Assembly (NCBI RefSeq): GCF_035917675.1
Contig: NZ_CP109104.1
Coordinates: 6,820,001 to 6,884,000 of the forward strand
Direction of reading: 5' to 3'
DNA length: 64,000 nucleotides
Origin: Streptomyces sp. NBC_01775
GTDB taxonomy: Bacteria > Actinomycetota > Actinomycetes > Streptomycetales > Streptomycetaceae
The notes beneath the pieces were generated by a model that worked only from the letters and a program-made list of their open reading frames with translations, made no database searches and had not been told where the DNA came from. The translations under genes and the position numbers were made by a program. Of the stretch, positions 17,683 through 27,977 are shown one piece after another; within the stretch, counting starts at the first letter, position 1; every line of letters starts with the position of its first letter.

Positions 17683-19539
17683 ATGGCGGAGGAGCGTTGT
17701 GTGCACGAGATGGTGGTCGGACAGTGCACGGTGTGCGCCCCGGCCCCCAAGGGGCTGTCGGCATGGGTCTACATCACGCGAGGGGGCTCGGTCTTCCACC
17801 GTACGACCGGCTGCGAGGCGCTGTACGACGGGCAGCGCAAGGCCGTTCGCTCCGGCAGGGACACCCACGCCCCGCAGCACATCCCCCTGGCCGACGTCCA
17901 GGAGAAGCGGGGGCCCTGCGTCATCTGCTTCCCCGCGCACCGCCCCTCGGCCATCCCAGGCACCGGCACCAACCCGGGCACCGGCACCCGCATCAACCCC
18001 GGCACCGGCCACAGCACCCGCACCGGCACCAACGTCCGTACACGATCGGGTACATCGGCGTCCCCCAAGGCGGCGGGGCCCGAGCTGCCGGAGCCGAAGG
18101 GCCACCAGCGGGACGTCGTGTTCCTCAAGACCGAGGGCCACTGCGTCGTCCTCGGCACCGCGGGCAGCGGCAAGACGACCATGGCGGTGCACCGCGCCCA
18201 CTTCCTGGCGGGGGCGCCCGGCATCGGCGGGCCGACGCTGCTCGTCACCTTCAACCGAGCGCTGGTCAACCACCTGCGCGCTGTCGCGGGCGGGACGCCC
18301 GGCCTGCGCATCGAGACCTATCACGAGTTCGCGCGCGGTTATCTCAACGGGCGGAGACCCACGCCGGTCAGCATCTGCGGGGACAAGGCGGCCTTGGTCG
18401 AACGGGCGTTGGCGGCTGTGCGGCCCGTCCATCCCACCCAGCCCGTCGCGCGGCGTCCCACGCGGTTCTTCCTCGACGAGCTGCGCTGGATCGCCGGCCA
18501 CGGCATCGACGAGAGAGCCGCCTACGTCGATGGCCGTACCCGCCGGTTCGGCCGGGGCTCCGGACTCCGGTCCGCCGAGCGGGAGGTGGTCTTCGACGTG
18601 TACGAGGCGTACCTCGAACTCCGGCGCGCGCGAGGCTCCCACCACGACTGGGACGACCTCGCCTCCGCCGTGGCGGAGGAGCTGGCGGCCGACCGGTCGC
18701 AGCGGCACTACCGCCACATCGTCGTGGACGAGGGACAGGACTTCACCCCCGAGATGCTCCGGAGCCTGGCCGCCGCGGTTCCGGCCGACGGCTCGTTCAC
18801 TTTCTTCGGAGACTACGCACAGCAGATCTACGGCAGGCGCATGTCGTGGCGTTCGGTGGGCCTGGAGGTCTCCGGGGTCGTGAAGTTCGTCAACAACTAC
18901 CGCAACACCAGGCAGATAGCGGCGCTGACGCGGGCCGTCGCGGGGATGCCGCACTTTCGCGGCGAGACCGCTCCGGGCCGGAGCGCGGAGCCGGGCCAGG
19001 ACGAGACCGGCCCTGGCCAAGACGACGAGGCCGATCTCGTCCAGCCGGTACGGCCCGCCGTCAACGGCCCGGCGCCCACGCTCCTTCAGGCGGCGAGCAG
19101 GGCGGAACAGCTCCGGATGGCCGTGCGGGTCGCCATCGCGCGGGTCGCGGAGTACAAGCGGGTGGGGGTCCTCATGCGCACCCGCGAGCACGAGCGGGAG
19201 CTGGAGCGGCTGTTCGGCGCCGCCCGGGTCACCGCACGCCGGCTCGACCGGCACCTGGAGGGCTGGGTCGAGGGGCCGGGGCTGTGCTACGGGACATACT
19301 CCGCCGCGAAGGGGCTGGAGTTCGACTCGGTGATCCTGCCCCGGTGCGACGCCGACAGACTGCCCCACCCGGAGGAGGTGGCGGCCCACGGCCCCGTCGA
19401 GGCGCGGGCCAGGGAGGCGCGCCAGCTGTACGTGGCCCTCACCCGGGCCCGCACCGATCTGTTCCTGCTGCACTCCGGTCCGCTCACCGACCTGCTCCCG
19501 GACGAGATGTCAGACCTCTTCCATAGGGTCGTCACATGA
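17683..19539 (+). CDS. Superfamily 1 (UvrD/Rep-like) helicase with N-terminal metal-binding domain
   Basis: A 618-residue protein. Residues 1-90 hold CVHEMVVGQCTVC and then a VYITRGGSVFHRTTGC ... GPCVIC block, which resembles the small Ada-like metal-binding domain found on DNA enzymes. Residues about 90-125 are a GTGTNPGTG-like low-complexity linker. The helicase core has Walker A LGTAGSGKTT (about 158-167), Walker B VVDEGQDF, motif III GDYAQQIYG, motif IV NNYRNTRQI, motif V YSAAKGLEFDSVILP and motif VI LYVALTRART. The core is compact, lacking large 1B/2B insertions. Its stop overlaps the start of the DarT-like gene (ATGA at 19536), so both are translated together. The protein probably recognises or unwinds DNA in a defence or damage response. 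Confidence 0.85.
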   Translation: MAEERCVHEMVVGQCTVCAPAPKGLSAWVYITRGGSVFHRTTGCEALYDGQRKAVRSGRDTHAPQHIPLADVQEKRGPCVICFPAHRPSAIPGTGTNPGTGTRINPGTGHSTRTGTNVRTRSGTSASPKAAGPELPEPKGHQRDVVFLKTEGHCVVLGTAGSGKTTMAVHRAHFLAGAPGIGGPTLLVTFNRALVNHLRAVAGGTPGLRIETYHEFARGYLNGRRPTPVSICGDKAALVERALAAVRPVHPTQPVARRPTRFFLDELRWIAGHGIDERAAYVDGRTRRFGRGSGLRSAEREVVFDVYEAYLELRRARGSHHDWDDLASAVAEELAADRSQRHYRHIVVDEGQDFTPEMLRSLAAAVPADGSFTFFGDYAQQIYGRRMSWRSVGLEVSGVVKFVNNYRNTRQIAALTRAVAGMPHFRGETAPGRSAEPGQDETGPGQDDEADLVQPVRPAVNGPAPTLLQAASRAEQLRMAVRVAIARVAEYKRVGVLMRTREHERELERLFGAARVTARRLDRHLEGWVEGPGLCYGTYSAAKGLEFDSVILPRCDADRLPHPEEVAAHGPVEARAREARQLYVALTRARTDLFLLHSGPLTDLLPDEMSDLFHRVVT

Positions 19540-20258
19540 ACGCGATCCTCGACGAGGCACGCCGCAGGGGCATCACACGGCTGTGCCATCTGACCCCCTC
19601 GGCAAACCTGGCGCACATCCTCGCAGCGGGTGAGCTGCGGCCGGTGGCCGACCTGCGCCAGGGCGGGGACGCCTACCGGCCCGTCGACCGCGAGCGCCGC
19701 GACGGCGCGCCGGGGCACCTGTTCCTGTCCGTCGAGTACCCCAACGTCTGGTACCACGGCAGGGCTTCGGCCCGGGATGCGAACTTCACGGGCTGGGTGG
19801 TGCTGACCTTCGGTGCCGAACTGCTGGCGCGGCCCGGCACCCGGTTCTCGCCGTACAACTCCGCGCGGGACGGCAGCGCCGGTGCCCTCGAGGGGCCGGC
19901 GGGATTCGGCGCGCTGTTCGCGCCCGCCGTCACGGGCAACGCCACGCGGGTGCGCCGCCCCGGCCACCCGGACTGGTGGCCCACCGACGACCAGGCGGAG
20001 ATACAGATCTCCGGTGCCATACCGCTCTCCGCCGTGCGCGAGGTGCTCTTCCCCTCCGAACAGCAGGCGGCTCTCGACCACTTCGCACTCGCGCGGCAGT
20101 TCGGGATGGGGCACCTCCTGCCGCCGCTGTCGGTCGCACCGGAGGTCTTCGACGCGCCCACGCTGAGCGGTGCGGTGCGCGCGGGCAGCCGGGTGGGGGA
20201 GACGCGGTTCGTCCCGGCCGCCGAGGGAGCGGCCCCGGCCGGGGGAGCCACCCCGTGA
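19536..20258 (+). CDS. DarT-like DNA ADP-ribosyltransferase (DUF4433-like)
   Basis: A 240-residue protein. ITRLCHLTPSANLAHILAAG at residues about 14-33 matches the opening of the DarT/DUF4433 ADP-ribosyltransferase fold, where the His-Thr and Asn contact NAD. HLFLSVEYPNVWYHGRA follows where DarT has its substrate loop. DDQAEIQISGAIPLSAVREVLF near residues 156-177 has the Glu-containing strand that in DarT carries the catalytic Glu. Characterised DarT enzymes add ADP-ribose to thymidine or guanosine bases of single-stranded DNA and are toxic. The gene overlaps the helicase stop (ATGA) and the glycohydrolase start (GTGA), so all three are coupled. Family assignment is by motif memory; the base it modifies is unknown. 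Confidence 0.65.
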   Translation: MNAILDEARRRGITRLCHLTPSANLAHILAAGELRPVADLRQGGDAYRPVDRERRDGAPGHLFLSVEYPNVWYHGRASARDANFTGWVVLTFGAELLARPGTRFSPYNSARDGSAGALEGPAGFGALFAPAVTGNATRVRRPGHPDWWPTDDQAEIQISGAIPLSAVREVLFPSEQQAALDHFALARQFGMGHLLPPLSVAPEVFDAPTLSGAVRAGSRVGETRFVPAAEGAAPAGGATP

Positions 20259-21712
20259 GCGCCGGGCCGCACCCGTGGGGCGACCGGGCCCGGGGCATGC
20301 TGCTCGGCGCGGCGGTCGGGGACGCGCTGGGCTGGCCGGACGAGCGGCGGGACCGCACCCGCTCCGTGCGCCCGCCGCAGGAGACCGGCACGAGCTTCCC
20401 CGCATGGGAGCGCGTCGCGGGCAACCGCTTCCGCCCCTTCACGGAAGAGGTGGCGCCGGGGGAGTACAGCGACGACACCCAGATGATCCTCGCGGTGGCC
20501 CGCGCCCGGCTCGCCGCCGGGGCGGCGTGGCCCGGGTGGCTCCAGCGGGTGGAGTGGCCCCTCTTCCCCGCCTACGAACGGGGCGCGGGAGCGAGCGTCA
20601 AGCGCGCCTGTCGTGCCTGGGAGGCACACGGCGCCCCGTGGGGACGCCGGGCCGACGACGCCGCCAAGTACTTCGCGGCCGGGGCCAACGGCGCCGCCAT
20701 GCGGATCGCGCCGCACGTCATCGCCCATCACGCCGGGCCGTTCGAGGCCCTCGCCCAGGATGTGGTGTGCGACGCGGCCACCACGCACGGACATCCGCGT
20801 GCGCTGGTCGGCGCCCTGGTGCACGCGTACGCGCTGTGGGCGGCCATGCGCCGTCCGACGCCGCCGTCGTACGGCTGGCTGCCGGAGGCGGTCGCCGAGG
20901 GGATCGACGCGTGGCGCGCGCCGGTGTGGCGGTCCCTGGACCCCGACTGGCGCACGGCGGCAGCCGAAGCCTTCCCCTCCGGCTACGCGCGGGCGTGGGA
21001 CGAGACGGTGCGTGAGGTGGCGGACCTGCTGGAGGTCGCCCGGGACGAGCCGGGAGCCCGCGACGAGCCGGGCGCCGGGGACGAGCCGGGCGCCGGGGAC
21101 AGCGGGGACAGCGGTGCCCTGCGGGAGCCGTCCCGCTTTCTGGAGGCGCACGGGCTCACCCGCCGGAAGACCAGCGGCTCCGGCACGCTGTGCGCGGTGG
21201 CCGCCGTCCTCCTGGCCGCCGCGCACGCGCACAGCCCCGCGGACGGCCTCGCCGTACCCGCGCACCTGCCCGGCGCTGACACGGACACGCTCGCTTCGAT
21301 GACGGGCAGCCTGCTGGGGGCCGGGCTGGGCCAGGGCTGGCTGGGTGGCTACGGCCAGGAGGTCCAGGACGCACAGCTCCTCGCCGCGCAGGCCGAGGCA
21401 CTGTTGCGCGCGCCGCACGACGGCCACGACGGCCACGGCCACGACCACGACGATCACGACGGTCACGACGGTCACGACGGCGAGGTTCCGCCCCGTGAGC
21501 GGGCGGGGGAGGAGCTGAAGCGCTTCCGCGCCGCGCTGGACGGCGCGGCCCCGGGCGACGGCCTGTCCCTCCCCGGCGGGCGCACGGCCCGCGTCCTGGC
21601 CGCCGATGAGGCCGTGGCGGGAAAGTGGCGGGCCCGTCGCCACCGGCTGGTGACAGCGGACGGACAGACCCTCGTCCTCCTCCACGGCGTGCACGCCGCT
21701 CCGAAGCCGTAG
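20255..21712 (+). CDS. ADP-ribosylglycohydrolase (DraG/ARH family)
   Basis: A 485-residue enzyme that hydrolyses ADP-ribose from modified targets. The family motifs are all present: GMLLGAAVGDALGWPDE at the N-terminus, EYSDDTQM (metal ligands Asp-Asp-Thr), GANGAAMRIAPHV, and ADTDTLASMTGSLLGA (second set of metal ligands). The GTG at 20255 overlaps the stop of the DarT-like gene and is preceded by GGGGGAG. Two features are odd: a DEPGA/AGDE repeat near residues 268-285, and a run of DGH repeats near residues 388-410 followed by a C-terminal domain of about 75 residues not found in simple DraG enzymes. The context predicts an antitoxin role: it would reverse DNA ADP-ribosylation by the protein encoded just upstream. 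Confidence 0.85.
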   Translation: MSAGPHPWGDRARGMLLGAAVGDALGWPDERRDRTRSVRPPQETGTSFPAWERVAGNRFRPFTEEVAPGEYSDDTQMILAVARARLAAGAAWPGWLQRVEWPLFPAYERGAGASVKRACRAWEAHGAPWGRRADDAAKYFAAGANGAAMRIAPHVIAHHAGPFEALAQDVVCDAATTHGHPRALVGALVHAYALWAAMRRPTPPSYGWLPEAVAEGIDAWRAPVWRSLDPDWRTAAAEAFPSGYARAWDETVREVADLLEVARDEPGARDEPGAGDEPGAGDSGDSGALREPSRFLEAHGLTRRKTSGSGTLCAVAAVLLAAAHAHSPADGLAVPAHLPGADTDTLASMTGSLLGAGLGQGWLGGYGQEVQDAQLLAAQAEALLRAPHDGHDGHGHDHDDHDGHDGHDGEVPPRERAGEELKRFRAALDGAAPGDGLSLPGGRTARVLAADEAVAGKWRARRHRLVTADGQTLVLLHGVHAAPKP

Positions 21713-21757
21713 GGTCCGATGCCGGGGTGCTGTCCGCACCGGCCGCGCTACGAGATA

Positions 21758-21771
21758 TCTTGATATCGAGA
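21758..21771 (+). promoter_or_regulatory. Near-palindromic promoter motif before the isocitrate dehydrogenase gene
   Basis: TCTTGATATCGAGA, a 14-bp inverted repeat with one mismatched pair, lies 26 bases upstream of the GTG start. It is a plausible operator for a regulator of citric acid cycle genes. I cannot name the protein. Confidence 0.4.
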
Positions 21772-21779
21772 CGATGTAG

Positions 21780-24017
<2,238 letters not shown>

Positions 24018-24025
24018 CGCGTATA

Positions 24026-24067
24026 CGCGGGCCGTGTGTGCGTACGCGTACGCACACACGGCCCGCG
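24026..24067. terminator. Perfect 42-bp palindrome after idh
   Basis: Two 21-bp arms with no spacer, beginning CGCGGGCCGTGTGTGCG and ending with its complement at 24067. It begins eight bases after the idh stop. As RNA it would form a very stable hairpin; as DNA it is a full palindrome. Confidence 0.7.
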
Positions 24068-24074
24068 GGACGAG

Positions 24075-24112
24075 GGTCCCGGGAGCGCCGAACGGCTGCC
24101 GCTCCCGGGACC
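24075..24112. terminator. Second hairpin after idh, followed by TTT
   Basis: Arm GGTCCCGGGAGCG at 24075-24087 pairs with 24100-24112, followed by TTTCG. It serves idh and probably also the convergent DUF1206 gene, which stops at 24148. Confidence 0.7.
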
Positions 24113-24147
24113 TTTCGCGTTTCCCGCCCGTCAGGCGTCAGGCGCGC

Positions 24148-25002
24148 TCACACCTTGCGCCAGCGCGCGACCGCGAAGGAGAAGACCCCGAACAGCGCGA
24201 GGCACAGCGCCACGGCCACCAGCAGCCACGGCCCCGCCGGGGTTTCGGTGAAGGAGCGCAGGGTGTCATCCAGGCCCTTGGCCTTGTCCGGCTCGTACTC
24301 GACGGCGGCACGTACCGCGAACGCGCCCGCAGCCGCGAACACCAGCCCGCGCGCCGTCCCGCCCGCGACCCCGGTCCCGTCCACCAGCCGCTTGGTGGCA
24401 CGGGACATCTGGCCCATACGCAGGTGTTCGTGGTACTTGCGCAGCAGTGCCCGGATCGCCATCCACACCCCCGCGACGACGATCCCGGCCGCCACGATCC
24501 CCACCAGCCACTGCCCGCCCGGCAGATCGAGGGCCTTGGCCGTCACGTCCTGCGACTGCTTGTCGCTCGACCCGCTGCCGCTGCCCTCGTCACCGGCGGC
24601 GAAGGCGAGCACCGAGTAGGCGACGAACCCGTAGAAGACCGCGCGGGCCGCCGACAGCAGCCGCTTGCGCACCTTTTGCCCGTCCGGCCCGGCGGCGCCG
24701 AACAGCGCCTCGAACAGCCGCCACAGCGCCATCGCCGCCAGCCCGAGCCCCAGCGCCCACAGCAGGAACGCGCCGAACGGCTTGCCCGCGACCTCCTCCA
24801 GCGCCCCGCCCCTGTCGGCCTGTCCGCCGCCCTTCTTGCCTCCCTCGAAGGCGACCTGGAGCGCCAGCAGCCCCACCAGCAGATAGATGACCCCCCGCGC
24901 CGCGAACCCGGACCGCGCCGCACCCCCGACCACGGGCCGCGCATTGGCCTTCGCCTTGCGTGCGTTCCTGCGGCTACGTCCCCTCGCGACGGATATTTCC
25001 AT
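24148..25002 (-). CDS. DUF1206 membrane protein
   Basis: A 284-residue integral membrane protein built from three copies of a two-helix unit. Each copy opens with a small-residue/Arg-Gly segment such as RSGFAARGVIYLLVGLLALQ, RAVFYGFVAYSVLAFAAG or ARGLVFAAAGAFAVRAA. This three-fold repeat is the hallmark of DUF1206. The N-terminal 35 residues are Arg/Lys-rich and cytoplasmic. The start at 25002 is supported by GGGAGG directly upstream; the longer frame to 25053 is not. The function is unknown in the literature I can recall. It is separated from the upstream DUF5685 gene by 134 bases on the same strand and may share its transcript. Confidence 0.85.
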   Translation of the reverse strand: MEISVARGRSRRNARKAKANARPVVGGAARSGFAARGVIYLLVGLLALQVAFEGGKKGGGQADRGGALEEVAGKPFGAFLLWALGLGLAAMALWRLFEALFGAAGPDGQKVRKRLLSAARAVFYGFVAYSVLAFAAGDEGSGSGSSDKQSQDVTAKALDLPGGQWLVGIVAAGIVVAGVWMAIRALLRKYHEHLRMGQMSRATKRLVDGTGVAGGTARGLVFAAAGAFAVRAAVEYEPDKAKGLDDTLRSFTETPAGPWLLVAVALCLALFGVFSFAVARWRKV

Positions 25003-25136
25003 GTAACCCTCCCGGCGACTCCTGCGGCGAGTGCCCACAATCGGTCGGGGCACACTCGCCGTAGCACGGGGCTACGTGGGGTTACAGATGGTGGGGCGGT
25101 CGGCCCCCTGGGACGCCGCCGGGCGCTGCGGCTCCT

Positions 25137-26465
25137 TCAAGCCCCGCAGTCGCAACAGCCGCAGCATTCACAGCACTCACAACTGTCGCAGCAATCGCAG
25201 CAGTCGCAGTCCTGGCAGCACCCCTCGCGCTTCTTGCGGGACCAGGGACCTTCGTACTCCTCGGCGCAGCACAGCTTGCAGGTGCAGCACAGGCCCATGA
25301 ACGCGCCGCATCCGGCGAGGAATCCGCGCGGTGGCTTCCGCCCGTGCGGCAGGTGGGGTCCCGAGCCGCCGGGGCCGCCCGGTCCGCCGCCGTGGCCGTC
25401 ACCGCCCGCGCCGCCGGGCGGCACCTGGTCGCCCGCGTACGGGTGCTGAAGCCCGTTGAGCCCCTGCGGCCCTTGCCCGTAGGGCGGCTGCTGGCCGTAA
25501 GGCGGCTGCCCGTACGGGGACTGCCCGTAAGGCGGCTGGCCGTACGGGTACGGGCCGCCGGGCTGTCCCTGGTGCGGGTCCGCCGCGCCGTGGCCCGGGT
25601 GGGAGCAGGTGGTGGTGCCGAACGCGCGGTCCACCGAGCGGGGCAGCTCGTGCACCAGCAGCGCGTGGGCCAGCGCCGGGTCGGTGAACTCCACCTCCCG
25701 CAGCGCGAGCCGGATGCCGTGCAGCGCGTCGTCGCACAGCCGACGGGCCTCGGCGAGCGTGGCGCCGGTGGCGGTGAGCGGGTTCCAGGCGCCCTCGGCG
25801 GCGTCCGCCGCGCGGTCCTCCACGGCGTCCAGCAGATGCGCCAGGCGCCCGAACAGCCGTCCGGCCTCGGCGAGCGGCGCGGCGTTGCCGGGCCGTCCCG
25901 CCAGCTTCGCGGTGTGGGCGAACGCCGCCGAAGTTGCCGTCTCCGTCGGCTCGGTCACGGCCGTCAGCGGGGTGCCGGGGCCCGCGAGCAGCTCGATGCC
26001 GGTCTGCCGGTCGACCGCGTCGACCAGCACCGCCGTGTCGAAGCCCAGCGTGCCGCCGGAGCGCGCACCGGCCCGGTCCCAGCCCTTCGCGATCTTGCGC
26101 GCGGCGGCGGCGAGGGGGCGGCGGCGCAGCATCCCGTTGCCGTCGGCGATGTGGTCGCGGACCTTCGCCGAGGCGAGCACGAGCGAGACGGAGGCGGCCA
26201 GCCGCGCGCCCTCGCCCCGCGCCACCGAGGCGGTGCGCATGCCGCGCAGCGGGCAGGGCCCGGCGGTGCGGCGGTCGGCGTCGGCGCGGCCCGTCTGCGC
26301 GTCGGTCAGCACCGACACCAGCAGCCCGTCGTAGTTGGTGACGATCCGCGCGAACTGCCCGTGGTCGCCGCGGAGTGTGAGACACAGCCCGCACAGGTGT
26401 GCCATCCACTCGGACCTGAGCCCCTCGGACAGGCGGTGCTGGCAGGGCCTGACTATTCCGAACAC
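25137..26465 (-). CDS. DUF5685 protein with a cysteine-dense C-terminus
   Basis: A 442-residue protein. The N-terminal 270 residues match the DUF5685 type, beginning VFGIVRPCQHRLSEGL with a CGLCLTLRGDHG pair, and are mostly helical. A linker of PYGQ repeats (residues about 310-345) and a Gly-rich stretch follow. The C-terminal tail from about residue 390 has GLCCTCKLCCAEEY and ends in 25 residues of which more than half are Cys, interspersed with Asp and Glu. Such a tail could bind several zinc or iron-sulfur centres, or be secreted and crosslinked; no signal peptide is seen. The GTG at 26465 has a GGGGGG site upstream. The cellular role is unknown. Confidence 0.75.
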   Translation of the reverse strand: MFGIVRPCQHRLSEGLRSEWMAHLCGLCLTLRGDHGQFARIVTNYDGLLVSVLTDAQTGRADADRRTAGPCPLRGMRTASVARGEGARLAASVSLVLASAKVRDHIADGNGMLRRRPLAAAARKIAKGWDRAGARSGGTLGFDTAVLVDAVDRQTGIELLAGPGTPLTAVTEPTETATSAAFAHTAKLAGRPGNAAPLAEAGRLFGRLAHLLDAVEDRAADAAEGAWNPLTATGATLAEARRLCDDALHGIRLALREVEFTDPALAHALLVHELPRSVDRAFGTTTCSHPGHGAADPHQGQPGGPYPYGQPPYGQSPYGQPPYGQQPPYGQGPQGLNGLQHPYAGDQVPPGGAGGDGHGGGPGGPGGSGPHLPHGRKPPRGFLAGCGAFMGLCCTCKLCCAEEYEGPWSRKKREGCCQDCDCCDCCDSCECCECCGCCDCGA

Positions 26466-26638
26466 GTGAGTATCCCCCCGTACCTCTGCGCGGTGCTTGT
26501 GCAGTGCGGCGATCGTATCCACGGAGGCCACGGCTCTGTCCATGGGAGGGGTTCAGCGAACGCGCGGGCGGAAGCCTGCCGAGGGCTGCGACGGCGAAGC
26601 CGTCAGCGGCCCGGTCAGGGGCCCGGCCGTGGATCCCG

Positions 26639-27697
26639 TCACGGCATGTGTGCCGCGGGCCGGAACGCGGCGTGCAGTACGTCGTCGAAGATGCCGATGG
26701 GGTCCTCCCAACACCCCTCGGTCCAGTCGCTGTTGACGTTGAGGGCGACGGTGCGCGTGCCGTCCCGCGAACCGTAGACGTAGGTCCAGGAGCCGAACAG
26801 GGCCCCGCCCATGCCCCACAGGCGGCGGCCCGAGGGCAGAGTGAGGGAGGAGATGCCCAGGCCGTAGGCGGTGTTCGGGATCCAGTCCCGGGTCGGGGTG
26901 GTGGTGAACATCTCACGGCCGGAATCCGCCGGGAGCACCTGCCCGTCCAGCAGCGCTCGGAAGAACGCGCTGAGGTCGCCGAGGGTGGAGATCATGCCCC
27001 CTGCCGCCCAGAAGAGGGAGCTGTCCAGCTCCGTCGCGTCGTGGACGGGGGCCTCGGGGCCGGGGACGAACAGCTTTGTGTAGTGGCGGGCGTGCGGGCC
27101 GCGTATCTCCGGGTCGTCACCGTTCGGCAGGTAGGTGCCGGTCAGCCCCAGCGGTCCGGCGACGCGGCCGGTGATCTCGTCGGCCAGCGCGCCGCCGGTG
27201 GCGCGCTCGATGATGAGTCCGGCCAGGACGTAGTTGGTGTTGGAGTAGCCCCAGTGCGTGCCCGGCGGAGCGAAGACGGGCGGGTGGGCGGCGGCGACGC
27301 CGACGAGCTGCTCGGGGGTGTGGGTCTCGCGGCGGTTCAGGGCCTCCTGGTCCTGGGTGTAGTTGAAGATTCCGCTGGTGTGGCCGAGCAGCTGGCGGAG
27401 GGTGGCGCTCCCGCCGCCCTCGTGGAGCAGGCCCGGCAGCCACTGTTCGACGGTGTCGTCGAGGCTCAGCCGGCCTTCGTCGGCCAGGCGCAGCGCCACG
27501 GTCGCGACGAAGGTCTTGGTGACGCTGCCGACGCGGAAGCGTTCGGCCGCCGTCCGTGGCGCGCCGGTCGCCGTGTCGGCCGTCCCGGCCGTGCCGAACC
27601 AGCGCTCCGCACCGTCGCGGATCTCCGCCACGATGCCGGGGACGCCGCCCTCGCTCACGGCCCGGTCGAGCACGCGCTGGACCTCACTTGTCGTCAT
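26639..27697 (-). CDS. Serine hydrolase of the beta-lactamase / D,D-peptidase family
   Basis: A 352-residue class C-like serine hydrolase without a visible signal peptide. The catalytic SxxK is SVTK (residues about 58-61), and the second motif YxN is YSN in HWGYSNTNYVLAG. The third motif, normally HxG or KTG, is replaced by WGMGGALFG, so the residue that usually binds the substrate carboxylate is Met. This suggests an esterase, transesterase or amide hydrolase rather than a D,D-carboxypeptidase. The ATG at 27697 has AGGAG upstream. The gene is divergent from a transcriptional regulator with a perfect palindrome between them, so it is probably its target. Confidence 0.82.
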   Translation of the reverse strand: MTTSEVQRVLDRAVSEGGVPGIVAEIRDGAERWFGTAGTADTATGAPRTAAERFRVGSVTKTFVATVALRLADEGRLSLDDTVEQWLPGLLHEGGGSATLRQLLGHTSGIFNYTQDQEALNRRETHTPEQLVGVAAAHPPVFAPPGTHWGYSNTNYVLAGLIIERATGGALADEITGRVAGPLGLTGTYLPNGDDPEIRGPHARHYTKLFVPGPEAPVHDATELDSSLFWAAGGMISTLGDLSAFFRALLDGQVLPADSGREMFTTTPTRDWIPNTAYGLGISSLTLPSGRRLWGMGGALFGSWTYVYGSRDGTRTVALNVNSDWTEGCWEDPIGIFDDVLHAAFRPAAHMP

Positions 27698-27867
27698 CGG
27701 CTCCTGCCCCGTCCGGTCGGTCGCGCACGCCGGTGTGCGCGTCGGTGGTGCACGTCGGCGGCACACGGCGGTGCGCCCAAGTCGCGCGCGGCTGTCGCAC
27801 GCGGCTGTCGTGCACGGCGAAGCTACGTTGCGTTTTGCCGTCTCTCAACGCTTCCCGGACGTTCAGC

Positions 27868-27892
27868 GGCCACAATTCGCGTAATTGTGGCC
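27868..27892. promoter_or_regulatory. Perfect 25-bp palindromic operator in a divergent promoter
   Basis: Arm GGCCACAATT at 27868-27877, five-base centre, complement AATTGTGGCC at 27883-27892. It lies between the serine hydrolase and the regulator gene at 27978, closer to the latter. Confidence 0.6.
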
Positions 27893-27977
27893 CTGTGTTG
27901 CAATGGCCTGAGCGCGAACGCACACCCGGCGCCTTCGGGCCGACGGACAGGAACGGACAGGAAGCGGGTGGCCGCCG

